DNA from: Candidatus Melainabacteria bacterium
Lineage (GTDB): Bacteria > Cyanobacteriota > Vampirovibrionia > Obscuribacterales > Obscuribacteraceae
Reading direction: 5' to 3'
NCBI GenBank assembly: GCA_003242885.1
Contig: QKMZ01000006.1
Location: 558,001-622,000 of the forward strand
Length of the DNA stretch: 64,000 nucleotides
Within the stretch, counting starts at the first letter, position 1, and every line of letters begins with the position of its first letter. The position numbers and the translations under genes are program-made. The notes under the pieces were generated by a model, which was not told the DNA's origin, made no database searches, and saw only the letters and a program-made list of their open reading frames with translations. This document shows, in pieces, positions 17,789 to 26,867 of the stretch.

Positions 17789-18805
17789 ATGAACGAAATA
17801 TTGACGCAGCCCAATCAACTGAAATCGCGATTCGACCTCGCCGGTCGAGGTCCTATTGTTGTCGATGGTGCGACCGGTTATCTTGGCAGTCACCTCGTCG
17901 CGGCACTCGCCGCATCCGGAGCCGATATTCGCTGCTTGGTGCATAAAGGCAGCAAAGCGGAGGATGTGCAGGTTCTTAAAAATTTGGGCGCTAAGGTTTT
18001 CGTTGGCGAACTAACAGGCAATGATGAGCAAGTCACCAGCGCGTTTAAAGATGCGCGAGTTGGCGTTCATCTGATTGGCAGTATTGCACCCAAAAAGGGG
18101 CTCAGCCACGATCTTCTCCATGTCGTTATGACCGATTCATTTATTGAAAAGGCTAAGGCAGGCGGAGTGGAAAATGCGCTTATGGTCACCGCACTTGGTA
18201 CCAAAGCAAATGCTCCCAGCACTTATCATGCCACCAAATGGCTGGCTGAAGAAAGCCTGCGCAGAAGTGGCTTGAATTCGACTATCCTGCGCCCGTCGCT
18301 TCTTGTTGGCCGTCAGGTTGGACGAAGAAACAGCAAATTGGTCGATCGGCTGCTGAAGGTTATTGCCGAGAAAAAATCGGTACCTCTGGTTAATGGTGGC
18401 ATAAACAAATTGCAGCCGCTCTTCATCGGCGATATGGCAATGGCTGCAGTTGCGTCGATTGATAATTTGACCGGTGCTAAAGGTGATGTATCAGGCGGCG
18501 TTAATGACCCAGGCTCGAGAGATCCAATCGAGCTGGGAGGCAATGAAATATTGCCTATGCGCGACTTTGTAAAACAGCTGATGGCCGTGCTACACGTCGA
18601 TAAATCAATAGTTACTCTTCCGTACCCAATTGCAATGGCGGCGGCTACAGTCTGTCAGCTAATTCAAGAAGTTCCGGTGCTTTCGTGCGATCAGGTCAAG
18701 CTGTCAATGCGAGATAATATCTGCACCGATAATCGAATTGAGGAGCTTCTGGGTGTAAAACCTTTGCCCTTGAGTAGTGCTCTTCAGGTTTACGCGTCTA
18801 ATTAA
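17789..18805 (+). CDS. Atypical SDR (NmrA/NDUFA9-like NAD(P)-binding protein)
   Basis: 338 residues. IVVDGATGYLGSHLVAALAASG is the nucleotide-binding motif; unlike its two SDR neighbours there is no clear YxxxK, but YHATKWLAEESLRRSGLNSTILRPSLLVG matches the NDUFA9/NmrA-type atypical SDRs with a Y-x-x-x-K-like YHATK. The C-terminal half (LFIGDMAMAAV ... NEILPMRDFVKQLMAVL) follows the same branch. Start at ATG 17789, 4 bp after the DUF962 stop. It could be an enzyme, a chaperone or a redox-sensing subunit; the neighbourhood argues for an enzyme of the same pathway. Confidence 0.75.
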   Translation: MNEILTQPNQLKSRFDLAGRGPIVVDGATGYLGSHLVAALAASGADIRCLVHKGSKAEDVQVLKNLGAKVFVGELTGNDEQVTSAFKDARVGVHLIGSIAPKKGLSHDLLHVVMTDSFIEKAKAGGVENALMVTALGTKANAPSTYHATKWLAEESLRRSGLNSTILRPSLLVGRQVGRRNSKLVDRLLKVIAEKKSVPLVNGGINKLQPLFIGDMAMAAVASIDNLTGAKGDVSGGVNDPGSRDPIELGGNEILPMRDFVKQLMAVLHVDKSIVTLPYPIAMAAATVCQLIQEVPVLSCDQVKLSMRDNICTDNRIEELLGVKPLPLSSALQVYASN

Positions 18806-18814
18806 GTAGGATAA

Positions 18815-19846
18815 ATGGAATCTCAGGGTCCCTTGAAAATTTTAGTCACTGGCGCAAGCGGTTTTATTGGAACGAGCCTCGTGCCTAAGCTTGTAGCTTT
18901 AGGACATAAAGTACGCACCATGGGACGCAGCAGTTCGAGCCCCAAGGCTTTTCAAGGTTTGGCGTTGGAGCACACGCGTGGGGATGTTACCAATCCAGAG
19001 CAGGTACAAGACGCGGTAGCCGGCTGCGACGTTGTCTATCACCTGGCCGGTCTTGTCTCCTACAAGAAAAAGGACTTGAATCGGCAGTATGCAGTCAATG
19101 TTCTTGGTACGCGCAATGTCCTCGATGCTTGTTTGCGCAATAACGTGAAGCGCGTTATTCATACAAGCTCTGTCGCGGCCATGGGGATACCTGAAGAAGG
19201 ACAGATTGCGGATGAAGAATTCGAATACAACTTGCATGGACTAGGACTCTCTTACTGCGACACGAAGCATGAAGCGGAGTTGGAAGTCAATTCTTTCGTC
19301 CGCCAGGGTTTACCAGTCATTATGCTCAACCCCGGTATCATATTTGGTGAAGGTGATACGCATCCTCATCATCACGTAATTTTCGGCGCCATGGCTAAGG
19401 GCTGGGCGGTAGGCGTGCCGCCTGGTGGTGTGCCGTTCTCGGACATCAATGATGTCGTAGACGCGCATATCAATGCGCTTACGCAAGGGCGCACAGGCGA
19501 GCGATATGTGCTTGTCAGCGCGAACCTGACTATGAAAGAAGCCGCCACGATTTTTTCTAAGATCTTTGGAACTAGAGCGCCTATGCTGGAAATCCCTGGT
19601 CCTGTGCTGGTCGGTTTAGGAACAGCGGTAGAAACGATTTTTCCTCTATTTGGGCTCAACCCTGCGCTATCTAGACAAGTTGCCTGGCTCAGTCAACATA
19701 AGATCTTCTTTTCTTCGAAAAAGGCTGAAGAGGAGCTGAATTTCCACGCCACTCCATTTTCAGAAACGATTAAAAGAACCACGCCCTATTACCTGGGCAA
19801 ATCTATAAATGGAAAAGATGGGGCGCGAACATCTGTAAGAGTTTAA
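18815..19846 (+). CDS. Extended SDR, dihydroflavonol-reductase-like
   Basis: 343 residues. ILVTGASGFIGTSLVPKL (TGxxGxxG), DVVYHLAGLVSYKKKD, VIHTSSVAAMG (Ser) and YCDTKHEAELEV (YxxxK) give a complete catalytic set; NPGIIFGEGDTHPH is the extended-SDR signature. Best match in style is the 4-dihydroflavonol reductase/3-beta-HSD branch, which reduces ketones or oxidises secondary alcohols on hydrophobic substrates. Last gene of the operon, 9 bp after the previous one; a stretch with a weak AGCAC/GTGCT hairpin and TTTTCTT follows at 19882-19912 and could end transcription. Confidence 0.82.
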   Translation: MESQGPLKILVTGASGFIGTSLVPKLVALGHKVRTMGRSSSSPKAFQGLALEHTRGDVTNPEQVQDAVAGCDVVYHLAGLVSYKKKDLNRQYAVNVLGTRNVLDACLRNNVKRVIHTSSVAAMGIPEEGQIADEEFEYNLHGLGLSYCDTKHEAELEVNSFVRQGLPVIMLNPGIIFGEGDTHPHHHVIFGAMAKGWAVGVPPGGVPFSDINDVVDAHINALTQGRTGERYVLVSANLTMKEAATIFSKIFGTRAPMLEIPGPVLVGLGTAVETIFPLFGLNPALSRQVAWLSQHKIFFSSKKAEEELNFHATPFSETIKRTTPYYLGKSINGKDGARTSVRV

Positions 19847-19916
19847 TACAGGCTCTTTCGTTCGGTTACATCAGATTATGGAGCACTAGATGTGGTGCTA
19901 ACGCGCTTTTCTTCAA

Positions 19917-20633
19917 CTAGCGTGTTTCGCCGACTGTGCGCGATTGTGTTTGTCCTTGCGTTCCTGGTTGAACAGGTGTGACAGTTCCGGGTGCAGCCGT
20001 TGTTGCCGATGTAGCTTCTTGAATGCGACGCAGAGACAGCTTCTGTTCTTGCACGTTCTGATACAAAATTCTGTAATAGCGAGAAAGCATGTCGGTTTTC
20101 GCTGCCTTATAGCCAGTCAAACATTCGGCAAAGGCTTCATCATATTTGCCTACTGAACTAAGTGTCTTGATCAAGCTGGCGCGGGCAGGGTCGTAATTGG
20201 CATTACTCTTGAGTGCTTCTCTAAAGCAGGCTTCGGCATCATTGAGCCTGCCCATCTTCGAATACGCTTCACCCAGCGTGTAATTGTCGAAAGGCGTAGC
20301 CTTGGCCATTTTCTGGATGATTATTAGTTGGTACATCGCTTCTTGAAGCGAGCCATTGCGCAAAAGTGCAAAAGCGAGGTAGCGGCGGGCGGACACACTG
20401 TCGGGATCGGCTGTTACTGCTGCAGCCAAAATGCGAATGGCACCTTCATAGTTGCCTTTGCGCATTTGCTCATAACCTTTTTGCAAATACTGTCCAACAG
20501 TAGCGCTAACGATCTTTGTTCTTGCCTGCGGCTTTGCCGGTGCCGAAGCGGTCGCTTGAGCTACATTCGATGAGATGCCGGTCGCTACGATAATCGCCCC
20601 GAGGGTAAACATCGCTGTCTTTCTGCCTGACAT
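19917..20633 (-). CDS. Secreted TPR protein (tandem paralogue of 20970-21644)
   Basis: 238 residues from the ATG at 20633, with GGAG ten bases upstream; the frame is open further but that extension has no ribosome site. Signal peptide MSGRKTAMFTLGAIIVATGISSNVAQA. TPRs between about 45 and 190: YLQKGYEQMRKGNYEGAIRIL, YLAFALLRNGSLQEAMYQL, YTLGEAYSKMGRLNDAEACFREALK, LIKTLSSVGKYDEAFAECL. A Thr/Gln/Gly/Pro-rich tail ends the protein. Convergent with the seven-gene operon. Same layout as the next gene on the same strand; no enzyme domain. Confidence 0.75.
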   Translation of the reverse strand: MSGRKTAMFTLGAIIVATGISSNVAQATASAPAKPQARTKIVSATVGQYLQKGYEQMRKGNYEGAIRILAAAVTADPDSVSARRYLAFALLRNGSLQEAMYQLIIIQKMAKATPFDNYTLGEAYSKMGRLNDAEACFREALKSNANYDPARASLIKTLSSVGKYDEAFAECLTGYKAAKTDMLSRYYRILYQNVQEQKLSLRRIQEATSATTAAPGTVTPVQPGTQGQTQSRTVGETR

Positions 20634-20969
20634 CAAAAGCTCTCCTTGCCGATTCCGAACTTGTTTTCGAACGCCGTAGACATTCCTAGCCAAATAGTAA
20701 CACCATGAAAACACTGTGATTCAGTTTTCGGCCCGGTCCTGCCAATTTTGGCAATCAACCGATTTAGCTGGAGGGCCAGAGCAATGAACCAATCAGGTTT
20801 GCAAGGATGTGAAAAAGTTTCTCTTTGAAACTCTGTAGCGCCACAGGATGAATAACAAACAGGGCTACCACAAACAACTGAAGGCAATCCGAGGCTTGCA
20901 GCAAAAATAGGGATCAAGACGTCACTGCATTGAGCCATAAAAATAGTTCGCAAGGCAAAACTATTTTAT
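20634..20969. other. Non-coding gap between the two TPR paralogues
   Basis: No convincing gene: the only longer frame has no ribosome site and no recognisable protein character. It holds the terminator of the upstream paralogue at its right end and presumably the promoter for the 20633 gene; I could not pick a clear -35/-10 pair. Confidence 0.6.
20940..20967 (-). terminator. A/T-rich terminator hairpin after the 20970 gene
   Basis: Nine perfect pairs (AAAATAGTT with AACTATTTT) around a 10-base loop, directly after the stop codon of the leftward TPR gene and followed on that strand by a short T-run. Stem is A/T-rich, so weaker than usual, but placement is right. Confidence 0.6.
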
Positions 20970-21644
20970 CTAGGCTCCGGGCGGTGCCTCGTTGGATGGA
21001 CCTTGGTCTTGAAGATTGTCCGGCGAAATTTCAGGACGATCGATCGGTTTTACTTCCGGTACTGGCGTCAGCTCGAGTCTGCGAATTGCAAGGCGCAGCT
21101 TGTAGAGATAGGCTCTCTTCTTCTCGTCCGGAGTATCGGCAATAAGCTCGGCTAGGGACTTGTAAGCAGCCTTGAAATCACGCTGCATCGCCTTTGCTCT
21201 GATGATGCCACAACTTGCCCAGAAGAGCTCAGGATTTAGTTTTAGAGCGTCACTGAAGGCTTCTTCGGCTTGAACATAACTTCCTGCGATCAAATAGACT
21301 TCACCGAATGTGCACCAGTCAACCGCTCCAGGCGGTGACAAACGTGTCAAGAGGATGAGCTGATCCAATGCATCTTCTGCAGAACCTGCACACAGGAGAG
21401 CATATGCCAGGCAGCGTCTGGCCAGAGGATCGTTATTGTTCTGCTTGACTGCTTCGCGGAATGTTGTGATTGCTCCTCTGTAATCAGCCTTTTTAAGCTG
21501 TTCGTAGCCCTTTTTCACAATCTGGGGAGTTTCAGGAGCTTTGGTCTGTGCCGTTACCGCAAGCACGGGATTGGCGGTGTTAAAAGCAAGAAGCGTCGCC
21601 GCGATCCTCAAGACCATATCGACTTTTCTCACCCGCAGACTCAT
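20970..21644 (-). CDS. Secreted TPR protein (tandem paralogue of 19917-20633)
   Basis: 224 residues, ATG at 21644 with GGGAG nearby. Signal peptide ends near NPVLAVTA. TPRs: IVKKGYEQLKKADYRGAITTFREAVK, CLAYALLCAGSAEDALDQLI, FGEVYLIAGSYVQAEEAFSDALKLNPE. The order and spacing match the neighbour (KGYEQ, ARRxLAxALLxxGS, GEAY or GEVY, AEEAF or AEACF), showing tandem duplication. The C-terminal tail is Pro/Glu/Asp-rich. Likely periplasmic protein-protein interaction role; nothing more can be said from sequence. Confidence 0.75.
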   Translation of the reverse strand: MSLRVRKVDMVLRIAATLLAFNTANPVLAVTAQTKAPETPQIVKKGYEQLKKADYRGAITTFREAVKQNNNDPLARRCLAYALLCAGSAEDALDQLILLTRLSPPGAVDWCTFGEVYLIAGSYVQAEEAFSDALKLNPELFWASCGIIRAKAMQRDFKAAYKSLAELIADTPDEKKRAYLYKLRLAIRRLELTPVPEVKPIDRPEISPDNLQDQGPSNEAPPGA

Positions 21645-21846
21645 ATCAGCTCTCCCGACTCGACTCAGAACAGATCACTAGAAGCATCTTAACACCTGTC
21701 GTGCTCCGTATCATATTCAATGACAGTTCTATGTGAGCTTTACATCTTTATCTTTGACCGTTGTCAGGGCTGACTATATCCCAAAGATAACCAACAGTTA
21801 GAAATTGGTTGATTGGCTTCTAGCCCTGCGACATTTCAAGGAGTCG

Positions 21847-22632
21847 TCAGTCTTGAGTGCTGCCGATTTCTTTAGACGTCAAATGCTGCTTGAGCCGGAT
21901 CAATATTCCTTTGAGCAGGTCTGCCTCTCGTTTACTTGGACGCGTTCTTTGCCAGAGCTGTCTGAATTCAGTTCGCACCAGTTGGCGGTTGTATGTGCGC
22001 GAGAAATTCACAGAATCCGAAATCTGTCCGAATAGATCGAGCAACTCATCGTCTATTGCGCCTGTAGAGAGTTCCGTTGCGTTGTTTTGCGAACTTGATC
22101 TCGGGAAATTGTTTCCCAACCGCGAGATCTCATACCCAATGACGCATGCCGCTTGAGCCAGATTTAGAGACGGCAAAGCTTCAGAGGTTGGAATGGTGAT
22201 TACATGGTGGCAGCGGTTCAAATCTTCCTGACGCAGACCATCTCGTTCATCGCCGAGGATAAAGGCCACTTTGTTTTCCTTTGCAGCATCCAAGACGGTT
22301 TGTGAAATTTCCGCCAGTGGAACCGGTATCAGTTTTCTTTGTTTCCCGCATGTAGTTCCTATCGAAACTGCGATGTCTTTCAGAGAGTCTTCCAATGATT
22401 CAAATACTGAAGCTCCTTTCAAAATATCGAAGGCGCCAACTGCCATTTTCCTGGCTTCTGCATCTTTGTAATTTTTCGGAGGCGAAACCAAACGCAGATC
22501 GCTCAACGCGAAATTCTTCATGGCGCGCGCTACTGCACCAATGTTTCCCAGGTATACAGGTCTGACGATGATAAAAACGATATTCTCTAAAACAGCGTTA
22601 CTATCAGATTCTTCATTCGCGTTTTCAGTCAT
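21847..22632 (-). CDS. SPOUT tRNA/rRNA methyltransferase, TrmJ-like
   Basis: 261 residues. Knotted SPOUT-fold enzyme that 2'-O-methylates RNA. IVFIIVRPVYLGNIGAVARAMKNFA is the N-terminal NxGxxxRxMxNFG-type motif 1 (Asn and Arg present); FILGDERDGLRQEDL is motif 2; IPTSEALPSLNLAQAACVIGYEI is motif 3, with the PSLNLxQA signature of the TrmJ/LasT branch that modifies position 32 of tRNA. The C-terminal 90 residues are the helical extension of TrmJ. It overlaps the upstream MFS-PlsC gene by 8 bp, so the two are coupled. Confidence 0.87.
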   Translation of the reverse strand: MTENANEESDSNAVLENIVFIIVRPVYLGNIGAVARAMKNFALSDLRLVSPPKNYKDAEARKMAVGAFDILKGASVFESLEDSLKDIAVSIGTTCGKQRKLIPVPLAEISQTVLDAAKENKVAFILGDERDGLRQEDLNRCHHVITIPTSEALPSLNLAQAACVIGYEISRLGNNFPRSSSQNNATELSTGAIDDELLDLFGQISDSVNFSRTYNRQLVRTEFRQLWQRTRPSKREADLLKGILIRLKQHLTSKEIGSTQD

Positions 22633-24490
22633 TGTTCTTTAATTCCACAACGCGTTCGTGAAGCAAGTTTTTGATCTCATCAACCGAAAGATCTCGTAGT
22701 TCTTTTACTTCCATGGGTTTTCCGATGGCGACGCGAATGGCTGAAGGACGTGGAGTCTTCTTTCCTTTTGGCCATGCTTCAAATCCGCCTGTGATAGCAA
22801 AAGGAACTATGGGACATTGCGCTTCCTTCTGCAATCTGGCGACGCCTGACTGAAATTCTCCAATGCTGCCATCTCGGGTCAACTTTCCTTCCGGGAAAAT
22901 CAGGACGCTTTCTCCCTTTGACAAACAGGCTTCTGCCGATTTGAGAGCGTCCGATCCTTGCCCTCGTTTAAGTGGAATCGCACCAAGAGTCGCCGCCAAA
23001 TGACCAATCACCGGCCATTTCATGGCATCATCCATAACAAGAAAACGTGTTCTTCTCTCAAAAATTGCGCCTACAATCAAAGGGTCCAACCATCCAGTAT
23101 GATTGCCGGCCAGGATAACCGTTCTTCTGCGTCCCCAGTGACTGACACCAGAAGCGGTATCATCAAGTTGATGCGACTTGTCGATGATTTGGAATTGGAA
23201 GAAAACTTTTAAAAGCGCTCTGGCAAAGAGGCGGCAGAGCAAAAATACAAGATCATTCCAAACAAACGCCATTAAGAGAGCGAAAACCAGGGCGGTAATG
23301 GAGAGAACTCTCAGCGCCGGCAAGAGCGAAACCGAAGGCAAAATGCGTTCCATATAGATTGCCGCAAAAAGCAGAGGCAACAGCTGCAGGGACGCTCTTA
23401 AGCCCAATGCGCGCCCGCGATACTGCCTGGGAAAAATACTCTGACATAGCGTGTCCAGCAAAGACTGCGATTTGCTGGCTGTATAACCAAGAGCAAAAAC
23501 TCCAAGCTGGGCGATGATTAACCTGCCTGTAGACGCCGTTATCACTGCTGCAATCGATGAGACTGCCAGAACTATCGCCAAGCCTTCAGTCAGCTTTGTC
23601 AGCCCGCCTCGTTTCACAGTTTGATTTGCAGCCAAGCCGCCGCACATCAAACCTAACGCCAGGGCCGGCAGAAGGTCTGTCATCAGAGGAAAGCTAAGGC
23701 GATGCCCTTGCCAGGCAAAGAGCGTCAGGCAGACAAAAAATGCCAGGGAGAAAGTGCCCACTCCGGCGCTTACTAATAGAGTTTTTGCGGCGCGTTTATG
23801 ACGTTTTAGATACTGCCAGAAAGACATTTCGGCTGGCTTTTCTTTGCGCTTGAACGCAGCGTTGCAGATATCTTCAACTTTGCTACCTGCAAAATAAGCA
23901 AGGACGTACAAGACAACTGACACTCTAAGCAAAGTCCAGGGAAACTCTGCACCTGTAGCCAACCATATAAGTGTAGAGGACATGATCGCTGCTGCCAGAC
24001 TGGCCCAGAATAATGAATTCATGCGCACCAGCGGTGCCAGGAAACTTTCCTTGCCTTTTATTTCAACAGATAGTTTCACCACCCGTGGTGTCACTTTCAA
24101 TCGGCAAATATCGAATACCGCAGAGGCAGAACTGAGAGACACAATAAGCAACCCGACGATAAGACAGCGCTGCACCTCGTCCAGCATTTGCGGCAGCAGC
24201 ATGGAAAGACCAAGCAATATCGCGCCGCGAATAAGAAGAGACTGGTTGAGTAAACGGAAAGGACTGAATTTGTCTGCCAGAATGCCGGCAGGAAAAGAAA
24301 AAAGAATGCAAGGCAGAAGCAAAAGACATGAAGACAGCCCGAGTAATTCTCCTTGCGGGCCAAAAAGAATAATCAAAGAAAAGAGACTGAGCATCGACAA
24401 CTTGTCGGCAGTCTCGGACAAAAAGTTGGTAGCGATGAAACAGCGACGGGCAATTGTTTCTTGACGCTCTAGCGAGTGATTCGTTTCCAT
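22625..24490 (-). CDS. MFS transporter fused to PlsC-type acyltransferase
   Basis: About 621 residues from the ATG at 24490; the frame runs up to a TTG at 24685 but the extension is basic and unlike a transporter N-terminus. The first 400 residues have about 12 hydrophobic segments with an MFS-like FPAGILADKFSPFRLL loop. The last 200 are a glycerolipid acyltransferase: NHTGWLDP (HxxxxD, about 461), FPEGKLTRDGS (about 532), and PIVPFAITG. Same order as the lysophospholipid flippase-acyltransferase system LplT-Aas, but without the acyl-ACP ligase of Aas. Probable role: import and re-acylation of lysophospholipid at the inner membrane. Overlaps trmJ-like gene. Confidence 0.82.
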   Translation of the reverse strand: METNHSLERQETIARRCFIATNFLSETADKLSMLSLFSLIILFGPQGELLGLSSCLLLLPCILFSFPAGILADKFSPFRLLNQSLLIRGAILLGLSMLLPQMLDEVQRCLIVGLLIVSLSSASAVFDICRLKVTPRVVKLSVEIKGKESFLAPLVRMNSLFWASLAAAIMSSTLIWLATGAEFPWTLLRVSVVLYVLAYFAGSKVEDICNAAFKRKEKPAEMSFWQYLKRHKRAAKTLLVSAGVGTFSLAFFVCLTLFAWQGHRLSFPLMTDLLPALALGLMCGGLAANQTVKRGGLTKLTEGLAIVLAVSSIAAVITASTGRLIIAQLGVFALGYTASKSQSLLDTLCQSIFPRQYRGRALGLRASLQLLPLLFAAIYMERILPSVSLLPALRVLSITALVFALLMAFVWNDLVFLLCRLFARALLKVFFQFQIIDKSHQLDDTASGVSHWGRRRTVILAGNHTGWLDPLIVGAIFERRTRFLVMDDAMKWPVIGHLAATLGAIPLKRGQGSDALKSAEACLSKGESVLIFPEGKLTRDGSIGEFQSGVARLQKEAQCPIVPFAITGGFEAWPKGKKTPRPSAIRVAIGKPMEVKELRDLSVDEIKNLLHERVVELKNND

Positions 24491-24807
24491 GCTCAAAGCA
24501 GCCAAATTCGGGCTTTCGACCGATTTTGCCTTGCTGGTGCTGCGATTTGACTCATAACTGGTCGAACTTAGCAGTTTTTGCCCTCGTCTGTAGATCGCAT
24601 ATAAAACAGCTATCCACCGTGTTATTGCTGTTTTGTGACAGATCAATCTTACTTTCTTACCTGCACTGGTCGTCAAATGAAACAAGAATCAGAGGATGCG
24701 GATTTCGGGTAAAACAGGATGTTGCAGCCAAAAAATGACTTCTTGTTAACAGCGGGCGAACATTCAAAGAACGTGAGACAATCAACTTTCTATAGGCTTG
24801 CGAGACT
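24491..24807. other. Divergent intergenic region
   Basis: Between the leftward transporter-acyltransferase gene and the rightward hydrolase gene. If the transporter truly begins at 24490 this 317-bp stretch holds two divergent promoters; I see no strong consensus box, hairpin or repeat in it. Confidence 0.5.
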
Positions 24808-26067
24808 GTGAAAATGGCGCCGATTGCGGCACGTACCTTCCTTACGACGCTTTTAGCTATCCTGACTTCTATGCCTGCTACCTGCCTGGCTGACGATCTC
24901 GCGCCTTCTGCACAGTCGTCGCAGACAACATCGTCTCCAGCTGGAACGTCTGGCTCGGCATCCAAGCAGGTTGATGCAGACCATTCGTCGGATAAGGGCG
25001 ACGGCCACTCGAAGTCGAAAAGGAAGAAGTCCGGCTCGAAAGAGAAGTCCTCGAAGGCTGAGAGCGACGCGAGTGAGAAATCATCGACTAAAACAGAGAG
25101 AGCCTCTGAGAAATCCCCTGACAATCCAAAAGGCAAGAACAAGGCCAAAGCGGTAAGACGAGGCACGCCGCCATGTCTATCGTGGGTTGACTATGAACAG
25201 CCTGTGCGTGCAGTTCTGCTTTGTGTACACGGACTGGGTCTGCACAACGGCACCTACGATGCATTCGGCAAGCGCATGTCGAAAATGGGCTTTGCCGTCT
25301 ATGCCATTGACGTTAGAGGCTTTGGTTCCTGGATGGCAGCCCAGGGCAGAGAGAAGGTCGATTTCGATGGTTGCATGGAAGACGTGAGAAGCACTCTCAA
25401 AGTAGTCCATCGCGCCCATCCTGGGCTTCCTGTTTTTGTTCTAGGCGAATCGATGGGCGGCGCTATTGCATTACGAGCCTGCGCTCAATTTCCAGAACTT
25501 ATTGATGGCTTGATTTCATCAGTACCTGCCGGCGATCGCTTCAAACAAGGCCAGACAAAGTTGGCAGTTGCTTTTCACTTGATTGCAGATCCGAATACTC
25601 CATTTGATATAGGCACCTCGGTTATCAAGCAGGCGACTGCTAAACCTGAATTGCGCGATTCATGGGGAAATAACCCACTTTCACGCTTGAAGGTCTCTGC
25701 AAATGAGTTGATTCAATTCCAAAACTTCATGAATCAAAATCACAAATACGCAGTGCTAATCAAAGATCGCCCAGTTCTTTTCGTTCAGGGTTGCGATGAC
25801 AAGCTGGTTCGGCCAGAAGGCACGGTTGAACTCTACAACCGCCTGGCAACCAAAGACCGGCAAATTGAATTAATCCCGAAAGCCGAGCACCTAATTTTCG
25901 AGGAAGGCCAGTTTACGGATAGGGAGGTGGAGATTGTCAATAATTGGTTGACTTCACACCTCAATTCGACAAAAATCGCTCCCCAAGATTCCGGCGCACA
26001 GGCAGTTCCAAACAAGACTGACGGTGAAAAGTCCGACACTTCCAAAAAAGAGATTGGAGCAAATTAG
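24808..26067 (+). CDS. Secreted alpha/beta hydrolase (monoglyceride-lipase-like)
   Basis: 419 residues, GTG at 24808 (ATG at 24814 also possible). Signal peptide up to about residue 29 (TCLADD). A Ser/Lys/Glu low-complexity spacer covers about 30-115. The hydrolase core follows: LLCVHGLGLHNGTYDAFG, VYAIDVRGFGSW, VLGESMGGAIALRA (GxSxG nucleophile Ser), FVQGCDDKLVRPEG (Asp) and KAEHLIFEE (His). The motif order fits serine-aminopeptidase S33/monoacylglycerol lipases. The charged spacer may hold the enzyme in the cell wall or periplasm. A Ser/Thr/Lys-rich tail ends the protein. Confidence 0.82.
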   Translation: MKMAPIAARTFLTTLLAILTSMPATCLADDLAPSAQSSQTTSSPAGTSGSASKQVDADHSSDKGDGHSKSKRKKSGSKEKSSKAESDASEKSSTKTERASEKSPDNPKGKNKAKAVRRGTPPCLSWVDYEQPVRAVLLCVHGLGLHNGTYDAFGKRMSKMGFAVYAIDVRGFGSWMAAQGREKVDFDGCMEDVRSTLKVVHRAHPGLPVFVLGESMGGAIALRACAQFPELIDGLISSVPAGDRFKQGQTKLAVAFHLIADPNTPFDIGTSVIKQATAKPELRDSWGNNPLSRLKVSANELIQFQNFMNQNHKYAVLIKDRPVLFVQGCDDKLVRPEGTVELYNRLATKDRQIELIPKAEHLIFEEGQFTDREVEIVNNWLTSHLNSTKIAPQDSGAQAVPNKTDGEKSDTSKKEIGAN

Positions 26068-26135
26068 TCGAGCGAACTAGACGGTATCCCGGAAAAGACA
26101 AGACAATATATGTCTGTATGTGAGGTTATGGCGTT

Positions 26136-26864
26136 ATGTTGCGTACTAGTAACAAGTTAGTCAGTGCGATATCGGCCGCGGTTTTTTTGACCGGCATGTT
26201 TTATTCGCAGGCGTCGGCTGTCCCCGCTCCTGCAGCCAGTCCGTATACCCGTTGTATGGCGCAGGGAAAAGATTGTGTCAGTAAAGGTGACTTGAAGAAT
26301 GCAATTACTCACTTCCAAATTGCCGTCAAGGAAAATCCGAACAGTTGTGAAGCACACCTGTTGTTGGGCCAAAGCTATTGCAAAGTAAAACAATTCGTCA
26401 AAGCAAAAGACGAGTTGAGGCGTGCGATCAGGCTCGGCAAAGGAAATAAGAATGCACAGTTAGCCAACCAGGCGCTGATGCAATTACCGAAGAGCATCCT
26501 TAGTCCGAAAACCGGAGCAGAAACTCGCATGATTGCTTCGATGCTCGGTCTTTCTCGTGTTCGTGGCGCTGGAGGCGAATCAAAACCAACTGTTATCGAT
26601 TTTTATGCTTCATGGTGCCAGCCGTGCAAACAGACGAATACAGCTTTGGATAAATTCAAAGAATCGTATGGTGATCGAGTTTCCTTTATGCGTGTCGACG
26701 TTGATGATCCAAACAATGAGCGCATCATCGATCAGTATGAAGTGAGCCCAATTCCAACGCTCGTGTTTCTCAACACAGAGGGCGAAGTGGTTTCATTCAC
26801 GATCGGATTTTCAGGTGAAAAAGGTATCGACGAAGGTATCAAAAAAATCTTGGCAAAAGGATAA
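26136..26864 (+). CDS. Secreted TPR-thioredoxin fusion protein
   Basis: 242 residues. N-terminal signal or anchor (AISAAVFLTGMFYSQASAVPAPAA). Two TPRs at about 37-115 (CVSKGDLKNAITHFQIAVKENP, HLLLGQSYCKVKQFVKAKDELRRAI). Thioredoxin domain from about 135 with FYASWCQPCKQ (redox Cys151 and Cys154) and cis-Pro in SPIPTLVFL. Thiol-disulfide oxidoreductase of the cell envelope, with the TPR part as a likely partner-binding platform. It lies 68 bp after the hydrolase and 3 bp before the GH31 gene, so it is co-transcribed with the glucosidase. An AGACA/TGTCT pair at 26101-26115 lies just upstream. Confidence 0.87.
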   Translation: MLRTSNKLVSAISAAVFLTGMFYSQASAVPAPAASPYTRCMAQGKDCVSKGDLKNAITHFQIAVKENPNSCEAHLLLGQSYCKVKQFVKAKDELRRAIRLGKGNKNAQLANQALMQLPKSILSPKTGAETRMIASMLGLSRVRGAGGESKPTVIDFYASWCQPCKQTNTALDKFKESYGDRVSFMRVDVDDPNNERIIDQYEVSPIPTLVFLNTEGEVVSFTIGFSGEKGIDEGIKKILAKG

Positions 26865-26867
26865 AGA

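Noticed and set aside
20633..20953. Open frame of about 106 codons between the two TPR genes
   Set aside because: No ribosome site, no protein-like composition, and it lies over the promoter and terminator region.
24808..25200. Tandem repeat or recombination site in the Lys/Ser/Glu-rich segment of the hydrolase gene
   Set aside because: Repeats are at the amino acid level only and irregular in DNA.
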